From Roseateles_B sp041913905 (GTDB lineage: Bacteria; Pseudomonadota; Gammaproteobacteria; Burkholderiales; Burkholderiaceae_C), in assembly GCA_041913905.1 (NCBI GenBank), contig JAYSEK010000011.1, positions 70,218 through 134,217 of the forward strand: DNA of 64,000 bases, in the 5' to 3' direction. The notes beneath the pieces were generated by a model. It worked only from the letters and a program-made list of their open reading frames with translations, was not told the DNA's origin and made no database searches. Both the position numbers and the translations under genes were made by a program. Below, piece by piece: positions 46,298-53,748 of this stretch. How positions within the stretch are numbered: the stretch's first letter is position 1; each line of letters begins with the position of its first letter.

Positions 46298-46665
46298 CGC
46301 ATGTGTTGGCGGCACCTGCTCATCGAGCCGGCCATGGTGTTCAACAGTGTTCCATCGGAGGGCCTTGCAGACCCGCAGCAAACGTCAGCTCATGCCGCTG
46401 GCGCAGATCCCGGATGCGCAGCCCCCACACGGGATGGCGTCCAACCGATCCCGCACCTGGCGCATACAAGGACATCGTCAGCCCAGCAACTCGGATGGCG
46501 GAACTCTCTCCCGCCCCCAGGTACCGCTCGCCCCTCACGGACGAGCACCGGTCACCTGCTCGGCACATGGGCCGGGCCTCCTGGCTCTCCCCGACAAGCG
46601 CCGGGACCGAAGGCCTTGCAACCATGCTCTGCGCGGCAATTGTACCCTGCCCGCCGCAGCGCTGG
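46298..46665 (-). other. 368-base gap before scpB: promoter, structured leader or small RNA
   Basis: No recognised gene. A -10-like TACAAT lies at 46639-46644 on the minus strand, just past the rluD stop, predicting a start near 46632 and a leader of about 335 bases. The transcript can form a long hairpin CAGGT-g-ACC-(ggt)-GCTCG with CGAGC-GGT-ACCTG, and CGGGAT...ATCCCG further on. A 94-codon frame (46625 to 46341) is open, but its third positions look less GC-biased than real genes here and it has no ribosome site, so I do not call it coding. It does not match riboswitch or 6S patterns I know well. Confidence 0.4.
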
Positions 46666-47694
46666 TCAGATGCTCGACGCGGAGAATCCCGCAAAGGACC
46701 AGGCTTGGGTCAGATCCGGCGGCAAGGGCGCATGCAACACCAGCGCCTCGCCCGTCAGGGGATGCTCGAAACTCAGCTTGGCTGCATGCAGTGCCTGACG
46801 CTCCAGCCCCAGGGCCGGCGCCCCGCCGTACAGGGCATCGGCCAGCAGCGCATGACCCTTGGACGCGAGATGCACGCGGATCTGATGGGTGCGTCCCGTG
46901 TGCAGCACGCAGTGCACGGCGCTCACCCAGGGTGCGCCCGCGGTGTGCGCCAGCGGGAAGACGTCGGTCTGCGCCGGCTTGCCGCCCGCCAGCACGGCCA
47001 TCTTGACCCGGGACGCCGGATCCCGGCGCATGGGCGCATCGATGTGCAGCGGCGCAGCGAGGCGCCCATGGCACAAGGCCAGGTACTCCCGATGCACCCG
47101 CCGTTCGGCAATCATCCGCGACAACGCCGACGTGGCTTCCAGCGTCTTGCCCACAACCATCAGGCCCGAGGTGTCCTTGTCCAGGCGGTGCACGATGCCC
47201 GCGCGCGGCAGCTGCGCGGCCACGGCGTGATGCGCCAGCAGCCCATTCATCAAGGTGCCGGACCAGTTGCCCGGCGCCGGATGCACGACCAGGCCCACGG
47301 GCTTGTTGACGACCATCAAGTGCTCGTCCTCATACAGGATGTCCAGCGCCATGCGCTCGGCACGGAAGGCCTGGCTCTCCTCGGTAGGCTGGAGCTCGAC
47401 CCGCACGCATTGGCCCGCCAGCACCTTGCGCGAGGACGTCGACTGCACCTGGCCTTGCACGCTGACCAGACCGCGCTCGATCAGGCCCTGGAGATGGCTG
47501 CGGGAGAACTCCGGCGCCATGCCGACGATGAATTTGTCCAGGCGCTGCCCCTGGGCCTCATAGCCGACGCGCGCCTCCCGGACCTCCACCTCGGGCGAGG
47601 CGATGTCCTCAGACATGCCGTCCGGCTCTTCCGACTCGATGTCCGGGGCTTCAATCCCCTGCGAGGCTTTCAGGTCCGCCAAAGCCTGAACCAT
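46666..47694 (-). CDS. rluD: 23S rRNA pseudouridine synthase RluD
   Basis: Makes the helix 69 pseudouridines (1911, 1915, 1917). The 342 residues have an acidic N-terminal arm (about 1-40), an S4 domain (about 48-100) and the RluA-family core with HRLDKDTSG at 169-177 (catalytic Asp172) and the RTHQIRVHLAS motif. It is divergent from bamD across 56 bases, a conserved arrangement. The ATG at 47694 coincides with a TATAAT on the other strand. Confidence 0.96.
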   Translation of the reverse strand: MVQALADLKASQGIEAPDIESEEPDGMSEDIASPEVEVREARVGYEAQGQRLDKFIVGMAPEFSRSHLQGLIERGLVSVQGQVQSTSSRKVLAGQCVRVELQPTEESQAFRAERMALDILYEDEHLMVVNKPVGLVVHPAPGNWSGTLMNGLLAHHAVAAQLPRAGIVHRLDKDTSGLMVVGKTLEATSALSRMIAERRVHREYLALCHGRLAAPLHIDAPMRRDPASRVKMAVLAGGKPAQTDVFPLAHTAGAPWVSAVHCVLHTGRTHQIRVHLASKGHALLADALYGGAPALGLERQALHAAKLSFEHPLTGEALVLHAPLPPDLTQAWSFAGFSASSI

Positions 47695-47699
47695 ATAAT
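47694..47699 (+). promoter_or_regulatory. TATAAT, candidate bamD -10
   Basis: A perfect -10 hexamer 52 bases before the bamD ATG, overlapping the rluD start codon. No convincing -35 is found, so the call rests on the hexamer and position. Confidence 0.4.
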
Positions 47700-47750
47700 C
47701 GCCGCTCCTTTTTCAGCTGGGCTGGCGCATGGGCGCCTGGCCAATGGACC

Positions 47751-48629
47751 ATGATGGATTTCCTGGGGAAGCGTCACCCGACGCAGAGTGGCCTGCAAAG
47801 CGGCCTTCTGCCCGTCCTGTCTGCAGACAGGCCTGCCAGCCGCCTCCTGCGCATGCTGGCGGGCAGCCTGGCGCTGGCCCTGGCGGCCTGCTCTTCGCCC
47901 TTCAAGGAGGATCCCAACTCGCAGGCCAGCCTGGACAAATTGTACTCAGAGGCCAAGGAAGACCTGGCCTCGGGCGGCTATGACCGGGCCATCAAGGGCC
48001 TCGAGAAGGTGGAAGGCCGCGCGGCCGGTACGGTGCTCGCCCAGCAGGCGCAGCTGGACATCGCCTGGGCCTACTACAAGAGCGGCGAACGCGCGCAGTC
48101 CATCAGCGCGCTGGACCGCTTCATCAAGCTCAACCCCTCCAGCCCGGCGATGGACTATGCCCTCTACATGAAGGGCATCGTCAACTTCAACGAGGACATG
48201 GGCCTGTTCGGCCGCCTGGCCAGCCAGGACGTGGCAGAGCGCGACCAGCAGGCCTCGCGCGACGCCCTGCTGGCGTTCCGCCAACTGGTCGAGCAGTATC
48301 CGGATTCCAGGTACGCCGAAGATGCCGCCATCCGCATCGACTTCATCACCAACACGCTGGCCGCCTATGAAGTCCATGTGGCCCGCTACTACTTCAACCG
48401 GGGCGCCTATGTGGCCGCAGCCAACCGCGCCCAGTCGGCCGTGAAGGAATTCGAAACGGCTCCGGCGGCCGAGGAAGCGCTGTCCATCATGGTTCGCAGC
48501 TACGACAAGCTCGGCCTGGACAAGCTGCGCGACGACGCCGAGCGCGTGCTGCGCAAGAGCTTCCCGCAGAGCCACTTCCTGGCCGGCAACGAGCGGGCCG
48601 CAAAGAAGGCCTGGTGGAAGTTCTGGTAA
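47751..48629 (+). CDS. bamD: Outer-membrane assembly lipoprotein BamD
   Basis: Essential TPR lipoprotein of the Bam complex. The 292-residue reading starts at 47751; lipobox LAAC with Cys47, so a start at Met35 (47853) would give a more normal signal peptide. Five TPRs follow (YDRAIKGLEKVEGRAAGTVL, AQQAQLDIAWAYYKSGERAQ), then EQYPDSRYAEDAAIRI and a C-terminal end AAKKAWWKFW. It has its own strong terminator. bamA and bamB are 34 and 11 kb away in the window. Confidence 0.95.
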   Translation: MMDFLGKRHPTQSGLQSGLLPVLSADRPASRLLRMLAGSLALALAACSSPFKEDPNSQASLDKLYSEAKEDLASGGYDRAIKGLEKVEGRAAGTVLAQQAQLDIAWAYYKSGERAQSISALDRFIKLNPSSPAMDYALYMKGIVNFNEDMGLFGRLASQDVAERDQQASRDALLAFRQLVEQYPDSRYAEDAAIRIDFITNTLAAYEVHVARYYFNRGAYVAAANRAQSAVKEFETAPAAEEALSIMVRSYDKLGLDKLRDDAERVLRKSFPQSHFLAGNERAAKKAWWKFW

Positions 48630-48666
48630 TCGTCTGCTAATCCCAGCCGGCCCTCCCGCCTGAGTA

Positions 48667-48699
48667 GGCGCATGCAGCGAAAGCGGCATGCGCCTTTTT
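48667..48699 (+). terminator. Terminator of bamD
   Basis: GGCGCATGC (48667-48675) pairs with GCATGCGCC (48686-48694), five T follow. It lies between convergent bamD and the helicase gene. Confidence 0.9.
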
Positions 48700-48712
48700 C
48701 ATGACGAGCCGG

Positions 48713-50737
48713 TCAGCCCCGCTGTTCGCGCTCGGTGGCCAGGCTGCGCAGCCAGCTCAGCGCCTCGCCCTCGTTGGCCACCGGCGTCATCGGCGGCAGC
48801 GCCGCGCGCAGGCGCCGCCCATAGTTCATGCCAGCCATGCGCGGGTCGCAGACCACCAGCAGGCCCTTGTCCGTCTCCGTGCGAATCAGGCGCCCCCCAC
48901 CCTGCTTGAGCGCGATGGCCGCTTCGGCGATGAAGTAGTCGGCAAAGGCATTGCGCCCTTCGCTCTCCAGGCGCTGCACCCGCGCCTCCACGAGCGGATC
49001 ATTGGGCGGCGGGAAGGGCAGCTTGTCGATCAGCACGCACTGCAGCGCGTCGCCTGGCACATCGATCCCCTCCCAGAAACTGGCCGAACCCACCAGCACG
49101 GCACGCGGATCCTCCATGAACTGCTGCAGCAGCATGCGCTTGGGGATGGTGCCCTGGACCAGCACCTTCAGCGGCGCACCCAGGGCTTCCAGCTCAGCCC
49201 GCAGGGCATCGCCGATCACCTGCAGCGCGCGCAAGGTGGTGGTCAGCACGAAGCAGCGCCCACCCAGCGCCTGCGCGCAACGCGCCGCCAGCACGGCCAC
49301 GCTGGCCGAATGATGCGGCTCAGAGGGTTTGGGGAAGCCGCGCGGCACGTAGAGGCGCGCATGGTTCGGGTAGTCGAAGGGGCTGCCCACGCGCAGCACG
49401 CGGGCATCGCCCAGTCCGGCGGACTCGGTGAACCAGCTCAGGCGCTCGTCGTCGCCCAGCGTGGCCGAGGTGAAGATCCAGGCCTTGGGCGCCGCCTGCA
49501 GCTGTTCCTGCATGGCCTCGCGGATGTCCAGCGGCGACTCCACCAGGCGTGCCTGGTGCGGGCTGATGTCGATCCAGCGGACGGCCCCCGGCGCCGGCGC
49601 AGCCGAGAAGGCATGCGCGCGCTCGGACAGCTGCCTTGCGCGCTCGATCAGGCGCAGGAAGTCCGGCGATCCGTTCTCCAGCGCGGTCAGCGCGTCGGCC
49701 GCCTCGTCCGCGGCACAGGCCACCTCGGCCAAAGCCGTGGCGAAGCCCTCCCGCCCGGCACGCTCGGCCCAGCGCAGCTTGATCAGCCCCCGCAGCTCCT
49801 TCAGCGGGCCGGCACAGACCAACCTCAGCTCTCGCGCGGCGCGCTCCACCTTGGCGTGCAGGGCCTGCCAGTCCATCAGCCCGCGGGCCTCGGTGAGCCC
49901 CAGGGCCAGCATGTCCCGCGCGAAATCGATCAGCTGCGAGGTACCCAGATGCTGTCCCAGGAACTGCACGCCCGCTTCGGTCAGCTGATGCGCCTCGTCG
50001 AAGACCGCCACATCGACGCTGGGCAGCAGCTCGGCCACGCCGCTGTCGCGCAGAGCCATGTCCGCGAAGAAGAGGTGATGGTTGACGACGGCGATGTCGG
50101 CCTCCATCGCCTCGCGCCGGGCCTTGACCACGAAGCAGGCGCTCCACTGCGGGCATTCGCTGCCCAGGCAGTTCTCGCGCGTGGAGCTGACGATGGGAAT
50201 GACGGGCGAGCGCTCGTCCAGCCCGTCCAGCTCGGCGAAGTCGCCGCTGCGGGTCTGCTGCGCCCAGCGCTCCACGCGGGCCAGCGCCAGCACCGCACGC
50301 CGGTCCGGCAGCTCGGCGCCATGGCGCGCATATTCCAGGCGATGCAGGCACAGGTAGCTGCCCCGCCCCTTCAGCAGGGCAATGCGTGCCGGCACGGAGA
50401 GGGACTCGCACAGCCGCGGCAGGTCGCGCAGGAAGAGCTGGTCCTGCAGGCTCTTGGTGGCCGTGCTGATCAGCGCCCGGGCACCGCTCAGCAAGGCCGG
50501 CACCAGGTAGGCAAAGGTCTTGCCAACCCCGGTGCCCGCCTCGACCACCAGACTCTCACGCCGCGCAATCGCCTGGGCGACCGCCTGGGTCATGGCGAGT
50601 TGCGGCGCACGCGGGCTGTAGCCCGGATCGGCCCGGGACAGCGGCCCGCCCTGGTCGAAGGCGGCCAGCACCCATTGCTCCAGTTCGCTGGGCACTGCGT
50701 CCTTGCTTGTCGTGAGATCCGGATCCGGGGCGTTCAA
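48713..50737 (-). CDS. dinG: DinG/YoaA-type ATP-dependent DNA helicase
   Basis: Superfamily 2 iron-sulfur helicase (XPD-like) for damaged or structured DNA and R-loops. The 674-residue reading has Walker A EAGTGVGKT at 66-74, four cluster cysteines (Cys130, Cys190, Cys195, Cys201; CLGSECPQWSAC), DEAH in VAVFDEAHQLTE, and C-terminal helicase motifs including GSASFWEGIDVPGD and QGGGRLIRTETDKG. The longest reading begins at TTG 50737; GTG at 50695 follows AAGGA and may be the real start. Confidence 0.93.
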   Translation of the reverse strand: MNAPDPDLTTSKDAVPSELEQWVLAAFDQGGPLSRADPGYSPRAPQLAMTQAVAQAIARRESLVVEAGTGVGKTFAYLVPALLSGARALISTATKSLQDQLFLRDLPRLCESLSVPARIALLKGRGSYLCLHRLEYARHGAELPDRRAVLALARVERWAQQTRSGDFAELDGLDERSPVIPIVSSTRENCLGSECPQWSACFVVKARREAMEADIAVVNHHLFFADMALRDSGVAELLPSVDVAVFDEAHQLTEAGVQFLGQHLGTSQLIDFARDMLALGLTEARGLMDWQALHAKVERAARELRLVCAGPLKELRGLIKLRWAERAGREGFATALAEVACAADEAADALTALENGSPDFLRLIERARQLSERAHAFSAAPAPGAVRWIDISPHQARLVESPLDIREAMQEQLQAAPKAWIFTSATLGDDERLSWFTESAGLGDARVLRVGSPFDYPNHARLYVPRGFPKPSEPHHSASVAVLAARCAQALGGRCFVLTTTLRALQVIGDALRAELEALGAPLKVLVQGTIPKRMLLQQFMEDPRAVLVGSASFWEGIDVPGDALQCVLIDKLPFPPPNDPLVEARVQRLESEGRNAFADYFIAEAAIALKQGGGRLIRTETDKGLLVVCDPRMAGMNYGRRLRAALPPMTPVANEGEALSWLRSLATEREQRG

Positions 50738-50844
50738 GGTGGGGTGTCGGGCATGGCGCCGGCGGCATCAGGCGCAAAAGCCTGACGGGTCGGCTGGGGT
50801 GGTGGGAATCCGGGAGCGCTGGCCGCCGTCGACACCGGACACGT

Positions 50845-51048
50845 TCAGGCCGGCTCGTCGGGTTCGCTGGCCTGCTCCAGCCGCGCAATGCGGTCCCGCA
50901 GGGCCAGGCGGCGCTTCTTCAGGCGCTGCAGCTGCAATTCATCCAGCGGCAGCATGCCAGAGACCCGGTCGATCAGGCCATCCAGATCGGCATGCTCCAT
51001 GCGCAATTCGATCAGCTGGCGTGACAGGGAGTGAAGATCTGCGTCCAT
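50845..51048 (-). CDS. DUF465 (YdcH-like) small helical protein
   Basis: The 67-residue protein is strongly charged and helical (MDADLHSLSRQLIELRMEHA at 1-20, LQLQRLKKRRLALRDRIARL near 38-57), matching DUF465/YdcH short coiled-coil proteins of unknown function. The start at the ATG at 51048 is chosen over a longer frame that would run into the PP2C promoter. It is 107 bases upstream of the helicase gene on the same strand. Confidence 0.85.
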   Translation of the reverse strand: MDADLHSLSRQLIELRMEHADLDGLIDRVSGMLPLDELQLQRLKKRRLALRDRIARLEQASEPDEPA

Positions 51049-51148
51049 TTGTGGAATGACGGCGGTTGACGGCGAGCCCATGCAGTCGGCCGAGCCGGTC
51101 CGTGCTTCAATCGCGATTATAGTTTTGGCCAAACTCACAGAAGACCGC

Positions 51149-51916
51149 ATGAGCCGCAGCAATCCTGGATTCCGACTGAACGCAGCCACCGGCATTCACC
51201 GGGGCGATCGCACATACCAGCAGGACCAGGTGCAGATCATCAGCCACCCCCGCATCGCCGGCTGCCTGCTGGCCGTACTGGCCGACGGCATGGGCGGCAA
51301 GAGCGGCGGACGCAAGGCCGCCGACCAGGTCGTGCTGACCGCCCAGCAGCTCTTCGAACGCTTCTCGCCGGACGACGAAGACGCAGGCGAGTTGCTGCGC
51401 CAGATCGCCGATGAAGCCCACCTGATGATCAAGCTGACGGCCATCTCCGCCGAAGAAGAGCCGCACAGCACGATTGCCGCCTACCTGATCACGCCCGATC
51501 GCCGCTGCCACTGGCTGCATACGGGCGATTCCCGCATCTACTTCTTCCGCGGCCCCAATATGCTCAAGCGGACGCTGGACCACTCCTACGTCCAGCGCCT
51601 GGTCGACGAAGGCAAGATCAGCGAGGCCGAGGCGTCCACCCACCCGCAGTCCAATCTGCTGACCGGCTGCCTGGGCACGGTTCAGGATCCCACGCCCACC
51701 GCCGACGTCATCGGCCCGCTGGAACATGGGGACTGCCTGATGGCCTGCAGCGACGGCCTCTGGCACTACTTCAATCCGCGCGAATTGGGCACCGTGCTGC
51801 ACAGCCTGCCCCCGCGCGAGGCGGCCGAGCTGCTGCTCAACAAGGCCCGGCAGCGGGCCCATGGCGGCGGGGACAATCTCTCGCTGGCCGTCGTGCGCGT
51901 CGAACCGCTGAGCTGA
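51149..51916 (+). CDS. PP2C-family serine/threonine protein phosphatase
   Basis: Mn2+/Mg2+-dependent phosphatase. The 255 residues carry all core motifs: GDRTYQQDQ (19-27), LADGMGG (metal Asp46), HTGDSRIYFFR, ACSDGLWHY and the last metal motif GGGDNLSLAVV. No membrane or sensor domain is attached. A -10-like TATAGT is at 51118-51123. No partner kinase gene is next to it, so the target is unknown; stand-alone PP2C enzymes often serve signalling or type VI secretion circuits elsewhere in the genome. Confidence 0.9.
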   Translation: MSRSNPGFRLNAATGIHRGDRTYQQDQVQIISHPRIAGCLLAVLADGMGGKSGGRKAADQVVLTAQQLFERFSPDDEDAGELLRQIADEAHLMIKLTAISAEEEPHSTIAAYLITPDRRCHWLHTGDSRIYFFRGPNMLKRTLDHSYVQRLVDEGKISEAEASTHPQSNLLTGCLGTVQDPTPTADVIGPLEHGDCLMACSDGLWHYFNPRELGTVLHSLPPREAAELLLNKARQRAHGGGDNLSLAVVRVEPLS

Positions 51917-51937
51917 GCGGCCGGCCCGCAGAGCGCT

Positions 51938-52570
51938 TCAGCGCGGCACAGAACTGCCGCTGGCCGGTGGCAGCGGTGCGGCCAAGGGCTTGTGCGCGGT
52001 CCGCTCCTGCAGCCTTTTCAGCGCCTGCTTGCGGTGCTCTTGCGCCGCTTGCAAGCGCTGGCGTTGGTCGCGCGCCCTTTGTGCGGCGGCAGCCTCGTCA
52101 TCGGCCTGCTGCTTTTGCGGATCAGGCAACGGCTGGGCCGCTTGCGACGGCGGCTCGGTAGGCGTCGGCACCTCTGCAGGCACAGGCCGCAGCGGCGGCG
52201 CCAGCAGGGCCGCGCTGCGTTGTTGCGCCTCCAGCCGGGCCTGCTCCTGCGCCTTTTGCTGCAGGCGCTGGCGGCTCTCGGACGCCCGCTGCTCACGCTG
52301 GGCCAGCGATGCCGCCAGCTCCTGCTCCTGCAAAGGCTGCAGCGCGCGCTGGCGTTCAGCCTTGGCGTCCTGCAGACAGGCATTGACGGCAAAGCGCGAC
52401 TGGCAGGCCTGCACGGCGTCCCGGTAGCGCGCCTCGATGGCGGTTTTGGCGGCGTCCATGTCCTGCGGGACCGGCTGCGCCCAGGCGCCGGCCAGGACGC
52501 ACCAGCCGGCCGCCAGCAGCGAGCCTCTCTTCAGGCGGGCGGGGCCGCCCTTGTGCTCAGGCGTGTTCAT
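51938..52570 (-). CDS. Unrecognised exported coiled-coil protein
   Basis: The 210 residues have a signal-peptide-like start (MNTPEHKGGPARLKRGSLLA, then AGWCVLAGAWA with a probable cut after AWA). A conserved-looking piece follows (AIEARYRDAVQACQSRFAVN; two Cys in QACQSRFAVNACLQDAK), then a long Gln/Arg/Ala/Glu-rich coiled coil (about 70-120 and 155-195) split by a Pro-rich hinge (VPAEVPTPTEPP). The Cys pair could form a periplasmic disulfide. Its ATG overlaps the zapE stop by four bases, so it is the tail of the odh operon. I know no family for it. Confidence 0.75.
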   Translation of the reverse strand: MNTPEHKGGPARLKRGSLLAAGWCVLAGAWAQPVPQDMDAAKTAIEARYRDAVQACQSRFAVNACLQDAKAERQRALQPLQEQELAASLAQREQRASESRQRLQQKAQEQARLEAQQRSAALLAPPLRPVPAEVPTPTEPPSQAAQPLPDPQKQQADDEAAAAQRARDQRQRLQAAQEHRKQALKRLQERTAHKPLAAPLPPASGSSVPR

Positions 52571-53667
52571 GTCAGCGAAGTATCCACGTCCCGGCGCTCC
52601 AGCTCCAGGTACTCGCGCGACTGCATTTCCTGCAGCCGCGACACCGTGCGCGGGAACTCATGGGCCAGCGGCCCCTCGGTGTAGAGCTGAGCCGGCGGCA
52701 CCGCGGCCGAGATGATCAGCTTGCAACGGCGGTCGTAGAGCACGTCCACCAGCCAGGTGAAGCGCCGCGCCTCACTGGCCAGCCGCACGGGCATTTCCGG
52801 CACGTCCGAGAGGATCAGGGTGTGAAAACGCGAGGCCAGCTCCAGGTAGTCGTTCTGCGAGCGCGGGCCGCCGCAGAGGGTCTGGAAATCGAACCACACC
52901 ACGCCGCCGGCACGCCGGCGCGAACGCAGCTCGCGGTGCTCGATGTGCAGCAGGGGATCCTCGTCCTTGGCCTCGGCCAGGCTCTCGAAGGCATGCGTCA
53001 GCGCGGCATCGGCCCGCTCGTCCAGCGGGCAGTGGTAGAGCTCCACATGCTCCAGCGAACGCTGGCGGTAGTCGGTGCCGTTGTCGACATTGATGACCTC
53101 CAGCTTCTCCTTCAGCAGCTCGATGGCCGGCAGGATGCGGTCGCGGTGCAGGCCGCCCGGATAGAGCCCGTCGGGATGGAAGTTGGAGGTGGTGACGATG
53201 GAGACGCGGTTCTTGAACAGCGCATCCAGCAGCCGGTGCAGGATCATCGCGTCGGTCACGTCGGCCACATGGAACTCGTCGAAGCAGATCAGCCGGAAGC
53301 GCTTGGCAATGCGCACGCCCAGCTCGTCCAGCGGGTCGGCGATGCCCTTCAGGTCCTGCAGCTCGCGGTGCACCTCACGCATGAACTCGTGGAAATGCAG
53401 CCGTGTCTTGCGCGTGAGCGGCACGGCCTGGAAGAAGCAGTCCATCAGGAAGCTCTTGCCCCGGCCCACGCCGCCGAACATGTAGACGCCGCGCGGGATG
53501 GGCGGGCGCACCAGCAGCTTGGTGACGGCGTTGCTGCGACGGGCCTTGTAGTCGGCCCATTCGTCCTGGCAGCGCTGCAACGCGGCGACGGCCCGCAGCT
53601 GCGCAGGATCGGCCTTGAAGCCGCGTTCGGCCAGGGTCTGGTGGTAGAGCTCAGTGACGCTGCTCAT
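52567..53667 (-). CDS. zapE: Cell division protein ZapE (AFG1-like ATPase)
   Basis: AAA-type ATPase that destabilises FtsZ filaments in E. coli and is needed when oxygen is low. The 366 residues contain Walker A GGVGRGKS at 65-72, Walker B LICFDEFHVADVTDAM and sensor region VTTSNFHPDGLYPGGLHRD. The ATG at 53667 is 73 bases after lpdA, with a hairpin terminator between, so expression is probably lower than odhA. The lpdA-zapE order is typical of betaproteobacteria. Confidence 0.95.
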   Translation of the reverse strand: MSSVTELYHQTLAERGFKADPAQLRAVAALQRCQDEWADYKARRSNAVTKLLVRPPIPRGVYMFGGVGRGKSFLMDCFFQAVPLTRKTRLHFHEFMREVHRELQDLKGIADPLDELGVRIAKRFRLICFDEFHVADVTDAMILHRLLDALFKNRVSIVTTSNFHPDGLYPGGLHRDRILPAIELLKEKLEVINVDNGTDYRQRSLEHVELYHCPLDERADAALTHAFESLAEAKDEDPLLHIEHRELRSRRRAGGVVWFDFQTLCGGPRSQNDYLELASRFHTLILSDVPEMPVRLASEARRFTWLVDVLYDRRCKLIISAAVPPAQLYTEGPLAHEFPRTVSRLQEMQSREYLELERRDVDTSLT

Positions 53668-53691
53668 GGGTGCTCAGGCTACTCCTCGTGA

Positions 53692-53717
53692 AAAGGGGCG
53701 ACCGAGGCCGCCCCTTT
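53692..53717 (-). terminator. Attenuating hairpin between lpdA and zapE
   Basis: AAAGGGGCG (53692-53700) pairs with CGCCCCTTT (53709-53717); four T on the minus strand follow. Likely partial termination after lpdA. Confidence 0.65.
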
Positions 53718-53726
53718 GAACCCGTG

Positions 53727-53748
53727 ACTTCTGATGCGAATCAGAAGT
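53727..53748 (-). repeat. Inverted repeat enclosing the lpdA stop codon
   Basis: ACTTCTGAT-gcga-ATCAGAAGT, nine perfect pairs; the lpdA stop TGA lies in the stem. It may protect the 3' end of the odhA-odhB-lpdA message. Confidence 0.7.

Noticed and set aside
46341..46625. 94-codon leftward frame before scpB
   Set aside because: Third-position GC looks lower than in neighbouring genes, there is no ribosome site, and the ATG would lie only about seven bases from the predicted transcript start. Kept as a gap description, not a gene.
46400..46640. Glycine riboswitch or 6S RNA in the scpB gap
   Set aside because: GCGGGAGAG resembles a glycine-aptamer piece and a TGCTCG-TCCG stretch recalls the 6S end loop, but the remaining conserved blocks of either RNA are missing and the ends do not pair as 6S requires.
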